This document shows positions 22,960 through 34,255 of a DNA stretch of 64,000 bases, piece after piece. The stretch lies in assembly GCA_029204225.1 (NCBI GenBank), contig CM055103.1, forward strand, positions 20,198,366-20,262,365, given 5' to 3'. Both the position numbers and the translations under genes were made by a program. Every line of letters starts with the position of its first letter. The first letter of the stretch is position 1. Under the pieces are notes generated by a model. That model was not told the DNA's origin, searched no databases, and saw nothing but the letters and a program-made list of their open reading frames with translations. Origin of the DNA: Diphasiastrum complanatum (Eukaryota; Streptophyta; Lycopodiopsida; Lycopodiales; Lycopodiaceae).

Positions 22960-25900
22960 AGCCCCTTGCGCACAGGCACCAGCATCATTGGCAGATACAA
23001 GTGATCGAGCTCGAGCGGAGGGGCATGCGGCTGGTTCTTCGATGGCGTGAGGTAAATAGGTTCCACAAGTTTCTAAAGCTTGGGCCCTGAAGTTTAAGCT
23101 TACTACTTAGTCCTGACTCTTGACTCCTGACTCCTAACTTCTAAGTGAAAAGTCGTTTCAAGTTGGCGGATCTTCGGAGCCACGCAGAGCCCCTGTGCCA
23201 TCGACGAGGGCTCGTGACCGCTTTGGTAGGTCCAGATAGCTTGGGGGCAAAGATTATTATGTGGGTCTCTATGAGCCCAAGAATAAGGACCAAGGAGGTG
23301 TTTCTACCTATGCGACCTCCCCTTTCACTTGGCCAGGTACAGCATTCTTGACTCCTGAATCTTTCTTAATTTTTGATCATTTTTTTTAATTTTTAGTATG
23401 TACTATCATCTAGGTTATATGTACATTGTAGTGTCATAACTCATGACTCATGACTCATGTATCATGTATGGCATATGCGAGTCGTTGCTCGCGACCGCCG
23501 GCTTGAGCCTTGGCCCGGCTATTTCTCGAGAGTCGACTCTCCACTCAGCTCTCTAAATTTTGATTCGTCATCCTTAGAAGTTGGTTTGTAATTGGATTAT
23601 GCAATTGGTTTGTACTTACCTAATACCGTTTAAAACTTTGATGCTTTGGACTCTCTAAAGCACCCTGCATGGAGGGACATGATGAGAGCCGTATCCAGCA
23701 TTGGTTCTAAGTGGGAGGGGCCGACCATGGAGCAGCTCAGGACGAGAGAGCTTGTTGCAAAGCGAGACAGTGTCGAGAGGGACTTGGACCCCATCAAGAG
23801 ATCATGGGTCCAATAAAAACTATATACTTATAAGTCATTACTTATGCTTCGTGAATTGCGATCTAACTGAGTACTAGAGTTGGGGACCATCACGAGAGCC
23901 CAAGGCAAGGAGATTTGAGTGTATCGTGCTAGGTACATCTTTCTGGGATGAGGCACGAGCTATCATCACGAGGCTCCAACCGATTTATAGTGTCCTGCAC
24001 CTTACAGATTTAGAGGGCTGCACCTTGGGCCTTCTTAATGAGTTTATGGATAGGATTGGTGAGCAGCTCCGTACATCCACTGCCATCAGTGCTGAGAGGT
24101 ATATACTAAACAATTTTGACTTGTCCAATGTCACTAGAATTTAATCCTTGTAGTTGACAGCTGTGCAATGTGTAGTAAGTTGAGTCTTGAATTGTACTAT
24201 GTACTATGTAGTTACTAGTATGTGCTATGTAAGCTCAATCATCAATGTGGAGTCACGAATGGATGCTGGCAAGTGCTCATTGAAATTTTGAATTTCTGAA
24301 ATCATAAATGCAAAATGTCATTGCCTATGTTAAATGTACAGGCTGGAAGAGATACGAGATCGACGGCAATCAAGATGGGATTGGTTCCATCATCCCCTAC
24401 ATGCAATGGCCCATATCCTTCACCCGTTGTGGAGGAGTCCAGCCCAGTATGAAGATAGGGAGCTTAGGAAGGGATGGAACACCTACATTCAAGCAGTCTA
24501 TCCTAATCCTATTGACCAAGATGCATTGATGGATGACTTGATGGTGTTTAGACGTGAGACTCTTGAGTTCGGCTCTCCATCAGCATGATTGAGACCAGGT
24601 AAACTACAAATAGTGACTTGTAAGTTGCAATAGTCTACCTTAACCTATTAGAACTCATTTGAAGTTGAGTCCTCACTGATCCTTGACAGTTGTCAATTTG
24701 GTGGAAAAGTCAATTTTTATGTAAGAAATTCGATGGCTCCAAGTTCTTGACACATTTTATGCCTTTGGAAATGATGATTTTTTAGCCTTTGTTTGCGTTT
24801 TCTTTACATTTTTCTCAGTATCTTTTACCAAGTCAAGAATGCACTAGTGTCTTCTTTGGAACACTTTGTTTATGTGTGCTTCACTACTCATGAGTTAGTT
24901 AAAAGTTTTGACTCTTGACTCAGACTCTACTTCTCAAATTTCTAAATTCTTACCACTAGGAATGTTGCGGCCCGTCTCATGGTGGGACAAGTATGGGATT
25001 GACGTTCTCAGATTGAGTTCTCTCACAGGATTGCACATCCTGTGCATGTGAGAGGAACTGGAGTGTGTTCTCTCTGATTCACACGAAGAGGAGGAACAAA
25101 CTTTCGACGCCACAACTCGACAGGTTGGTGTCTGTGCACGCCAACTTGCAATTGCTACAGAGGCTACAGAACACTAGAGAGGCGAATCAGGTAAATTGTG
25201 GTTTAAACTTTAAACTTTTAATTACTCAATATTGCTAGTAGCAGCTAGCTACAGCCTACTAGCTACTTAGTTAGAACTTAGAACTTACTCGTAACTACTA
25301 ACTCCACCGACGGTAAACCTGTAACTACTAACTTCTAAGTCCTGGAATGATGATTCATGAATCTGACTTACAAGTATATATATTATACTATCTACTATCT
25401 AACCTTTTGGGCTCCAAGTTCTTGACACATTTTATGCCTTTGGAAATGATAATTTTTTAGCCTTTGTTTGCGTTTTCTTTGCAATTTTTCTCAGTATCTT
25501 TTACCAAGTCAACAATGCACTAGTGTCTTCTTTGGAACACTTTGTTTATGTGTGCTTCACTACTCATGAGTTAGTTAAAAGTTTTGACTCTTGACTCAGA
25601 CTCTACTTCTCAAATTTCTAAATTCTCACCACTAGGCATGTTGCGGCCCGTCTCATGGTGGGACAAGTATGGGATTGACGTTCTCAAATTGAGTTCTCTC
25701 ATAGGATTGCACATCATGTGCATGTGAGAGGAACTGGAGTGTGTTCTCTCTGATTCACACGAAGAGGAGGAACAGACTTTCGACGCCACAACTCGACAGG
25801 TTGGTGTATGTGCACGCCAACTTGCAATTGCTACAGAGGCTACAGAAGACTAGAGAGGCGAATCAGGTAAATTGTGGTTTAAACTTTAAACTTTTAATTA

Positions 25901-26590
25901 CTCAATATTGCTAGTAGCAGCTAGCTACAGCCTACTAGCTACTTAGTTAGAACTTAGAACTTACTCGTAACTACTAACTCCACCGACGGTAAACTTGTAA
26001 CTACTAACTTCTAAGTCCTGGAATGATGATTCATGAATCTAAATTACAAGTATATATATTATACTATCTACTATCTAACCTTTTGAAACTTTGATTTAAT
26101 TGAAATTTGACGCAGATCAATCCGATGAGATTGATGTGACAAAAGTTCCAGATTTGCCACCGAGGGACCAAGCGGAGGAGGATGTGTATGCATTGTTGTA
26201 TGACAAACCGCAGGTTAGAAGTTAGAAGTTAGAGCTTACAAGTTAATTTGAACAAAGGCTGTGTCTTTTGAAATTGGTGTTGATAACTAATATCTATTAA
26301 CCTCATTGTGGGATGTGCGCGTTCCCCAGTTCAAAGTTGTAATCATTCACAATTTTTGTGTGCAGGGGTTACCACCAGAGCTGCCATGAGGACACCGAGG
26401 AGGCTGAGCCAGGATCGACGCTCCCGTGATGTTGAGGATGAAGAGCCTTTGGCCTCATCCACAGAGACCTCTGACTCAGGTACGTTGATGAGGAGGAAGA
26501 GGTAGATGATGAGGCAGAGGGGCAGGGCAGTGATGATGATGATGTGGCAGAGGAACCTCCACGCAGAGCTAGGAGGGTCATACGATAGAT
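22960..26590 (+). pseudogene. hAT transposase gene, internally deleted, with intron remnants
   Basis: Segments appear in transposase order. The N-terminal block is at about 23655-23815 (HPAWRDMMRAVSSIG ... RDLDPIKRSW). The catalytic DUF659 block expected next (ILSDGWTD...DNGSNY) is absent. Then come 23926-24120 (FWDEARAIITRLQPIYSVL, EGCTLGLLNEFMDRIG) and 24334-24588 (SRWDWFHHPLHAMAHILHPLW). The hATC dimerisation block (CACERNWSVFSLIHTKRRN) is at about 25029-25190. An acidic tail (VDEEEEVDDEAEG...RRARRVIR) ends at a TAG at 26586-26588. A frameshift separates WWDKYGIDVLRLSSL from the CERNW block. Without the DUF659 region it cannot encode active transposase. Its protein order matches the minus-strand hAT at 60.6-63.4 kb. 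Confidence 0.8.
24735..26084 (+). repeat. Tandem duplication (674-bp unit) of the hATC segment
   Basis: Unit 1 (24735-25408) and unit 2 (25411-26084) are nearly identical, with a few substitutions and no large indels. Both start at GGCTCCAAGTTCTTGACAC and end at CTATCTAACCTTTT. Each carries intron sequence plus the CERNW hATC exon, and both share the same upstream frameshift, so the frameshift predates the duplication. Confidence 0.9.
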
Positions 26591-26928
26591 CATAGATGAT
26601 GCATCATACTATCATAGTTTTTATTCAATGCTCACTAGCTCAGTTAGATAGATCATAGTAGATACTAGATGTGAGAGACTTGTTGAGACTTATTGAGGCT
26701 TGACTCTTGAGCGACATTGCATGGTGCTAAAAATTAGTATTGAGAGGGCAAGCTAGAATAGGTCATGACTCATGACATGCACATTGGATTTACTATTTGG
26801 TATCGTATGTGGTCTATCTATTGTGTTCACTTTTTGAACTTGAACATTAATGGTTAAAGGTTTTAAGTTTATTGTTTATAAACTATGACTATCATGGCAC
26901 AAACAAGAAAATTGAAATAGATTATAGA

Positions 26929-26940
26929 TGTGTGTGTGTG

Positions 26941-27033
<93 letters not shown>
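26929..27033 (+). repeat. Compound microsatellite (TG)n(GA)n
   Basis: About 74 bp of TG repeats, interrupted once by ACA, are followed by about 31 bp of GA repeats. Confidence 0.97.
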
Positions 27034-27035
<2 letters not shown>

Positions 27036-27297
27036 TAGAGAGAATGTTCTAAGTATCAACTAGTCATGACTCATCATTCATGACCATTGACTCATTACGT
27101 AAGTTACTACGTCGTGGACTGCAGTACAGTAGTTGAGAATGAAATATTTCATTTTAACCTTCGAAAGACTAAATCTTGATTTTGATTTCTAAATTCTTGG
27201 TGACTGCCAAGGCCCATGTTCCAACTGGTCCCTGAATTCTGAGTTTGTTAACTTGTTTTTGGCACAAACAGGCAAAAAAAATTTTCAGGCGTATGAA

Positions 27298-27395
27298 TTG
27301 GCCGATTCGAACCTGTCCAGCCGATTCAAATCAATTCGAATCGGTTGAATCGGCCAATTCAAACTGGCAATTCGAATCGGTCCATGAAACATTGC
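27298..27395. repeat. GATTCGAATCGG palindromic-phrase repeat, right copy
   Basis: This stretch is a run of words such as GGCCGATTCGAACC, CAATTCGAATCGG, GTTGAATCGGCC and GGCAATTCGAATCGG, and it ends CATGAAACATTGC. The end matches the inverted left copy at 16353. It lies 0.7 kb downstream of the hAT stop codon, the position expected for a transposon terminus. Confidence 0.6.
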
Positions 27396-27409
27396 CTATG
27401 TTGTGACAT

Positions 27410-28190
27410 TGGTGTGGGAGCAGTTTTGATACAAGCTCAACCCTGCACAAAAAATTTATCCAACTCATGAAAGGAGTTGTATGCCATAATTCATGCATTA
27501 AAGACAAGGAGGCATTATCTATACGGATCGGAATTTGAGGTATTCGCTGATCATGATACCTTGAGATACTTTTGTAAGCAACTAGACCTTAGAGGTCGGC
27601 AAGCCAATGTTCTAAGCTTGTGAAAGAATTCCTAATGGAGATTCAATACAAGAAAGGTGTCGAGAAACGTACGGTAGATGCACTATCTTGTGTGATGTAT
27701 CAGATGTCATTTGTAATCATTGAAAATGACTCACTATCTGATATAAGAGAGGCTCAATAGGAAGATCCTCACTGTAAGAAACTGGAACATGAGGCTAGTC
27801 ATGGCCATGCAGAGTCTCAGGAGGAGAGCTCTTCTACATTGGTTCGCACTTATCTTAAATATTGCATAGATGGAATAGTGATGAGAAATGGTAAGGCTCT
27901 TATTCCAACTTGTGAGGTGCCGCAGAAGAGGATCTTACATCTTTGTCACAATAGCCCAAGTGTCGATCATCCTGGTGTGGATAGGACCTATGAGTTGAGA
28001 CGACATAAATTTTGGTGGTCTAGACTTAAGAAAGAAGCAAACCATTGTGTGACACATTGTTTTCAGTGTCAAGTTAATATGGTCGAAAGGATTAAAGTTC
28101 CTAGTTTATTACACTTGTTACCTATACCAAAAGGGGGATGCGGTTACTCCATGGGCTTTATTACATGTTTACCATGTTTTTTATTTAATG
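27410..28190 (+). pseudogene. Ty3/gypsy RNase H to integrase zinc-finger remnant
   Basis: The plus strand encodes RNase H motifs (ELYAIIHALKTRRHYLYG, FEVFADHDTLRYF), then KKGVEKRTVDALS. These are followed by the HHCC integrase zinc finger at about 27920-28110 (HLCHNSPSVDHPGVDRTYEL, FWWSRLKKEA, CVTHCFQCQVN) and the start of the integrase core ([10 protein letters not shown]). There are several stops. Protease and RT are missing upstream. It ends where the oppositely oriented copia sequence begins, so one element broke the other. Confidence 0.8.
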
Positions 28191-28245
28191 CACTCGAAGA
28201 TGACTTGCTTGTTTTCACAGAATGTGTTCTCACCATCCCCTTTGA

Positions 28246-30525
28246 ATGAAAGTAGGCATCAATCCTGCTATACCACGCACGTGGTGCTTGTTTAAGACCA
28301 TAAAGCGCTTTCTTCAAGCAACATACTTTATTTTCCTGTCCTTTCGTTACAAAGCCTTCAGGTTGATCCATGAACACTTCTTCTTCTAACTCACCATTTA
28401 GAAAAGCAAATTTCACATCCATTTGATGCAAAGGCCAACCAAAATGTGAAGCTAAAGCAATAAGTAGACGTAGAGTATTCCACTTACAAACCGGCGCAAA
28501 GGTCTCCTCATAGTCGATGCCTTTATTTTGTGCGTACCCTTTGATCACCAATCTTGCTTTGTGCTTTGCTATACTTCCATCTGCATGGTACTTAGTCCTG
28601 TATACCCATTTGCAACCCAATGGGTTTCTTGCCAACTGGTGGTTCTACTAAGTCCCATGTGCTATGCTTAGCAATTGACTCCATCTCCTCTCCCATGGCC
28701 TTGACCCAAATGTCATCATCCTTTGCTTCACCATAAGTCGAAGGTTCTTTGCTTTGAATAATGCTAGATAAAAGAGCATAATTTGCTTCATACCTTTCAA
28801 GTAGTATCTTCTCTCTTGTTGATCTTCGTAGCTCTCCCTGGTTAGATGATCCTGGAAAGTCATCTATGTCGCGGCTCTCCATCAATCTCTCAAACCACTT
28901 AGGGAGCTTTCTGTCAGGTGATCGGCTTCCTGGTGAAAATGTATCCCACGGTACATCCTTCTCCTTGCGTTTGTCACCTACAACTTCAATCCTTCTTGCA
29001 CCAAAAGGTTTGTCCCTACCTCTCCAACCTGTTTCTTGAGGTTGAGAAGTAGTATCTTGAGATGTATCCTCATGTTCATCACTCGGAAGGTCAATGAATG
29101 GATCATCATCAGGTAGTATCCTCACTATACCATCTTTCCCACTGGATGTGTCTATCTTCTTAGCATCCTCGTCTTCATACATCTTGGATTCATCAAAGAT
29201 AACATCACGGCTTATATGGATTTTGTTTTCGACTGGATCAAAACATCTATAGCCCTTCACACGATCATCATATCCTAGGAATATGCACTTGATAGCTTTT
29301 ACATCAAGTTTACGTCTCTCTTCCTTAGGGATGTGTACAAAGGCCTTACATCCAAAGATTCGCAAGTGGTTCACCTTTGGCTTCTTCTTCGTGAATGCTT
29401 CCTCAGGTGTTATCTTTGGTATGGCAATGGTAGGACTTCTATTTTGAAGATAGACTGCCGTGCTACATGCTTCTGACCAAAAATCTTTTGGTAGTTTCAT
29501 CTCAGTTAGCATAGATCTGGCACTTTCCACAATCGTACGATTTTTGCGCTCAGCTACACCATTGAGAGCAGGAGTATGAGCTTGCGTAAATTGTCTTTTA
29601 ATCCCACATTGATCACAAAGATCAATGAAGTCATTAGACTTATACTCACCTCCACTATCTGATCTTAGAACTTTGATCTTCCTACTTGTCTAATTTTCGA
29701 CCAATGTTTTGAAGCTCTTGAAGTTATCAAATGCATTTAATTTCTTCTTCAAGAAGTAGATCCACGTCTTACGTGACATATCATCAATAAAGGTCATGAA
29801 ATAGAAGGCTTTACCTAAGGACATGGTCCTCATAGGCCCGCATAAATCTGTGTGGATTAAATCCAGGATGTTCTTTGCTCTTGCAACACCCCCTTTATTG
29901 AACTTCTCTCGATGCTGCTTCCCATATACACAAGATTCGCACATCGATTTCAAGTGATCTTCTATGGTAGGCAATCCTGTTACCATCTCCAATTTTCTCA
30001 TCAAACTGAGGCTTCCCAAGTTCAAGTGACCAAGCCTCTTATGCCACAACTTAGTTTGCGAAGGAATGGACGATACAAGTCCAAGTTGCCCCTTGATTGT
30101 AGCATTCAACCTGTACAATTTTGTATTGGGCTCTCTTACTCCATCCGCAATAACTTTGAACTTTTGGTTTGCATCCTTCACAAAGCAACGATCATGGGCG
30201 AATTCTACTTTCAACTTTTGATCAGTAATGACTCCAACAGAAAGTAAATTTTTCTTCAAACCTGGTACGTAAAGTACCTCCCTGATCATCCTACTTTTGC
30301 CATCAGGTAGTTGGATTGAAACGGTGCCTATCCCCTTGATCATGCACACCTCACCATTTGCTTGTGAAACAGATGTTCCATTATCCAACACCTTCAAACT
30401 ACTGAACCAATTCTTGTTACCTGTCATGTGTCTTGTGGCTCCTGAGTCAATATACCATGCTTGATCATCTTGATTAGATGACAATGCAACATTCACTCTT
30501 CCAATGGCCCTTTTTACCACAATGG
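28246..30525 (-). pseudogene. Copia pol: protease, integrase, truncated RT
   Basis: The protease active site is WYIDSGATRHMTG at about 30430-30470. The integrase zinc finger (LWHKRLGHLNLGSL, CESCVYGKQHREKF) lies at about 29925-30060. The core carries HTDLCGPM, then after a TAG at about 29688 the second Asp and the Glu in RSDSGGEYKS and NGVAERKNRTIVES. The chromodomain-like linker region follows. A one-base frameshift near 28620 leads into RT ([47 protein letters not shown]). The sequence degenerates after about 28246, before the YVDD box. Polymerase activity is therefore lost. Confidence 0.9.
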
Positions 30526-31259
30526 AAGCACTTGCCTTTCTTCTTAGTTTTACTGGAAGATCCCTCATCCTCCTGAGACTTGGCAAATTGCTGCTTAGAC
30601 TTCTTCTTGCCTTTGCCCTTGCCTTGTTTTTGGCGTGTCGCAAGTGCCTGATCGTCAGTATTTTGACGTCTAGCTTTCACCATTTCTCGTCGTTGCTCTT
30701 CCTGCATCAAGATTCCTGTGAGCTCGTCAAAGGTTGGAAATCTTTCTCTTGATGCTATTCCGCTCACAAACATCTGATAGGGTTCTGCAATGCCGCATAA
30801 TGCATTGTGCACCAGCTCCACATCACGTATGCGCTCACCAATAGAATGCAGTTCATCTCTCATTGTCTTGATTCTGGTCATGTACGTCTGAATGTGCTCT
30901 CCTTGCTCCATGCGGGCACTATTCAACTTTGACTTCAGAAACATGATTCTTGACGGATTTGACATCTCGAACTGCTCCTTTAGCACATCCCATGCCTGTC
31001 TGGGTGTAATAGCATCACAAATGTGGGTAATGATGTGATCCTTCACTGACAAGTTAATGAAGGTCAAAGCTTTCCTCATCTTTTTGTCGAACACTCTGAT
31101 GTCTGCTTCATTTGGCAGCCTTCTCTCATCACCTGTGACGACTTCCCACACGTCTTTCTCCATCAGTATGTTTTTCATTTTGAATTTCCGCACTGCATAG
31201 TTGGAAATCCCGTCCAATTTGCTACTTTCACTCAAAATGGACTCTCCCATGTTTGCCAT
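30474..31259 (-). CDS. Copia gag protein
   Basis: This is a 261-residue frame starting MANMGESILSESSKLDG at 31259. It has the UBN2-type copia gag fold (KMKNILMEKDVWEVV, ITPRQAWDVLKEQFE, MTRIKTMRDELHSIG), a basic linker and the CCHC knuckle CFHCGKKGHWKSEC near the end. It forms the virus-like particle and binds element RNA. The frame ends shortly after the knuckle and the protease continues in another frame, so either a one-base lesion or a programmed shift lies near 30500. Most copia elements use a single gag-pol frame, so a lesion is more likely. Confidence 0.85.
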   Translation of the reverse strand: MANMGESILSESSKLDGISNYAVRKFKMKNILMEKDVWEVVTGDERRLPNEADIRVFDKKMRKALTFINLSVKDHIITHICDAITPRQAWDVLKEQFEMSNPSRIMFLKSKLNSARMEQGEHIQTYMTRIKTMRDELHSIGERIRDVELVHNALCGIAEPYQMFVSGIASRERFPTFDELTGILMQEEQRREMVKARRQNTDDQALATRQKQGKGKGKKKSKQQFAKSQEDEGSSSKTKKKGKCFHCGKKGHWKSECCIVI

Positions 31260-32556
31260 CGCAAAACTGCTTGAAACTTCTGCCTTAGGCTAAGAACAGT
31301 ATGTCGAGGCCAACAGTCATGTCAGAAGTTGAAAATAATGACCTGCACTTTTTTTCTTACCAGGCCACTCGCCGCTTTTCCACCAATTTGAAAGCCAAAT
31401 CGGCGTCGCCTTCCGAAATGCACTCAGTCGTCAACTCCCAACAACGTGCCCAGTGGAATGGTGAAATCACTTCTGGCGTACTCCGAACACTTTCTCCGCT
31501 GCAATCACTCTGTCTTGCTGTACCGTACTTGCAGGTACAGTCCGGGTGCCCTTCGTTTGGAGGTTATAGCCTTTCATTTGGGTCAAAACGGGCAAAGGAC
31601 CCAAAAATAGGGACTTTTCTAGTTTTTGAACTGTTTCTTCACAATGAAGAAACTTCACTCTTCACTTGTGAAGAGACCCAACTCAACTTTCAGTATGAAA
31701 GTTTTTAATGAAGTTGAAGGCCAGAATGCACTTCACTTCTTCAGGGCCCTATTCAAAGCTCATCCAATGGCTGAACCAAATCTTGTGGTCCAAATTTCTT
31801 TCCCATCACAGGTTCTGGACCGTCGATTCATTTGACACCTCATCCAAAGGTCCAAACTGCATCTGGGCATTGAACCATGCTCCTACAGTCGCTATGGTCT
31901 TCGAGACAATATGCTGACTATTGCGTTGGGCGCGCGAACAGCCCGCGACCTCCCTGCCTGCGGCCGCGCCTTCCTTCTCTGAAAATGTCAGATCAAACTC
32001 TCCTGTGGATCGTTTTGAGCACGATCTGAGGCCTGGAGCAGGGTCGCCCTACTGAATCCAAGACTGTAGAGCGTTCAATCAGGAAATTCCGTGGAGAAAC
32101 GGCGATTTTAGCTCAACTTGACAAAGTGGCTTTTTTCACCTTTTTATCGCAAATCTACTAGGTTAACTGTCTGGAGACAAATCCCTGACATAAACCTCAG
32201 AATCTCTCCATGGCTGGTTGACAATGTGATTAGTTTCCTTCCTGTCCTTACGGCATCCAAAACGGTGCGCAAACAGCGAAGAAATCACCAGTTATGTATA
32301 AAAACCGTAACCCCAAGCCCAGTTTCAATTTTCAGCTGGCTTCAAAATTGTCAATTTTTCACCAAATTTTTCCGTCTGATGCTATGCACAGGCTAATAAT
32401 CCCTCTGCTGAGCTTAGCAAGCCTCTATAAATTAGAAACCGTGCACCAGTGCTTCTCTTTCCATCTTCAACCCGCCGTAAACCCCGAACTCTCAGAAGAC
32501 AGTTCTCCCGAAGCTCTCTTCAACGGCGACACTGTACTGTGTACACTCCATGTACG
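31260..32556 (-). other. Long 5' leader of the copia element
   Basis: About 1.3 kb separates the PBS from the gag ATG. Open frames on the opposite strand here show no family resemblance, so I treat the region as untranslated leader. It is unusually long for copia, whose leaders are often tens to a few hundred bases. Confidence 0.6.
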
Positions 32557-32568
32557 GCTCTGATACCA
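32557..32568 (-). other. Primer binding site of the copia element
   Basis: The minus strand reads TGGTATCAGAGC (extended TTGGTATCAGAGCC), complementary to initiator tRNA-Met. It lies two bases inside the LTR end. Confidence 0.9.
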
Positions 32569-32570
32569 AC

Positions 32571-32829
32571 TTAGAATTTGCTTTGAACAGGAACACAGAT
32601 CATGCTACACAGTAACACAGACAGAAAACACTCTCCACAGCAAGCTCACATAGCAACTATGTTTCTCAAAATGAAATTACACTGTACATATAGTTGTTCA
32701 CTCAGGCAACCCATGCATGACCCAGGTTGCCGTTGGCGGGACGCGTGTCCCGTCGACTTGCCTCGTGGCGAGGCCAACTGATCCTTATCCACCGATAGGA
32801 CCCACAGTACAGTAACACAGTGATTCTAA
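32571..32829 (-). repeat. 5' LTR of the copia element (259 bp)
   Basis: The ends TTAGAAT (32571-32577) and ATTCTAA (32823-32829) are perfect 7-bp inverted repeats, and the LTR abuts the PBS. Its boundaries are TTAG-type rather than the usual TG..CA. The partner 3' LTR is not in the window because the element is truncated. Confidence 0.7.
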
Positions 32830-33839
32830 CTTTAATTCTAACTCAAACATCACAATAAAGTTGTGATTGTTGCCAATCCCGGCATAAAGCACCTAACACT
32901 TGAGTTGTTGCATCATTCAGAAGAAGGGAAGGAAAGTGTACAAGCTTGTGCTCTTGAGAATGAGGAGCCTATTGGGGAGAAAGAAGTAAAGACCTCAATA
33001 CATTGAGGAGGAAGAGGATGGGAACAAGGAGGATGACAGTGATGATGAAGAGTGGGAACCTCTAGCTGCATGAGAGCTAGCTCATCTCATATAGGATACA
33101 AGATATCGCATCAATAACCACATTGTCTTCCATTCATACACTATCTAATGTGGAAATTTCAAATTTAACTCTTGGATCGGCTTGGTCCACCTAACGTGGT
33201 GTAAGCACTATATCAGTGTAGGAAACATAGTTTTGCAGTCTAACAAGGTAGCAACTACCGAAGGGATGCTTAATGGATCTATACTAACATCCTCTATCAT
33301 CACAACATGACCCAAAACCTCTCTCCCAATCTTGGATAGGTCACTTTGTATTATTGACACACAAATGATGTCATATATCACTTTGAATGTAGCCCAACAA
33401 TGCTCTCCAAACTTCAGCATTACCACAATGCGAAAAGATATGATATTGTCGTTTTTCAGTAATTGAGAGGTGAGGTAAATAGTCAACAACTAGAATGAGC
33501 ACTATTTGTGCTCCACAATTAATCTAGAAGGTTATACTACAGGCATATCACTACCGTCCTTGCCCTTAGAAGTTAAAATGAGCTCAATCTCGCACTTATA
33601 AAGACTAAAATGAAGATCACATAGCCAATACTATTAGGCTAAGTTATAAAATGCTATAAATTGAGAGTTTAACCCGTTTCAAAAAGTTTTGAATCAGTTG
33701 TCAGAGTCAAAGTTCGAACTATTGTGCTTAACATCAAATCCTGCATGTAAAGAAAATGAAGCACATTCCTTCAGAAGAAAAATTAATCAGTATAGATTGG
33801 GTTCAAAGCATAGAATTTGAGAACTGTGGATGGTTCACC
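32830..33839. other. Unassigned stretch with a possible acidic transposase tail
   Basis: At about 32997-33073 the plus strand can encode YIEEEEDGN...DDSDDEEWEPLAA followed by TGA, resembling the acidic C-terminal tails of the hAT proteins in this window. It is too short for assignment. A minus-strand frame at 33208-33489 is open for 93 codons but unrecognised. Confidence 0.25.
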
Positions 33840-34255
33840 ACAGTTCTCAGAACCGTACAGTGAACCGTACGGTTCACATGGATTGTAGTGGGGAACCGTG
33901 GTGAACCGTACTAATTAATTAATAAAAAAAAAATTGGTTCCCACCCCCAAAAACAGCCCAAAAAAATGTCAAAAAATGCCAAAAAAAACCAGAATCAGAA
34001 CAGGGAGTTTAATTATTTATTTAATCAGAACAGGGAGGACCATATCATTTATTTAATTAATTCATTAATGGCTTTTTTTTTTTACTTCCCACCCCAAAAA
34101 TGCCTTGGGAGGGGTTTTGGGGGGAATTCTGCAAAAAAAAAAATTAATTAACTAATTAATTAAATAGAGACTGGAACCGTACCACGATTCACCCCACGGT
34201 TCCCAGGACCCACGGTTCTGAGAACCAAGGGTTCTATGGTTCAAAGAACCGACAT
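33840..34255. mobile_element. Foldback-type element built from GAACCGT/ACGGTTC words
   Basis: GTTCTCAGAACCGT at 33843-33856 is the exact reverse complement of ACGGTTCTGAGAAC at 34212-34225. Inner arms GGGAACCGTGGTGAACCGTAC and its imperfect complement at about 34171-34207 extend the inverted repeat. The centre is AT-rich (TTAATTAA words, A-runs, T-runs) and non-coding. The arms contain nested palindromes such as GAACCGTACGGTTC. No clear target duplication was found. Confidence 0.7.

Larger units (their letters stand above)
28246..32829 (-). mobile_element. Truncated Ty1/copia element (5' LTR to RT)
   Basis: In minus-strand order the element has a 5' LTR (32829-32571), PBS, a 1.3-kb leader, gag, protease, integrase and the first half of RT, all typical of copia order. 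It is cut in RT near 28246, so the catalytic YVDD box, RNase H and 3' LTR are missing. The coding region carries few lesions (a frame change at the gag-pol border, one stop near 29688, one frameshift near 28620), so it is younger than most neighbours. Confidence 0.9.

Noticed and set aside
16353-27395. Intact 11-kb transposon
   Set aside because: Inverted ends exist, but no matching 8-bp target duplication was found and the transposase is deleted, so integrity as one element is not claimed.
31301-32563. Several plus-strand open frames
   Set aside because: They lie antisense in the copia leader, have no recognisable domain and carry no splice support.
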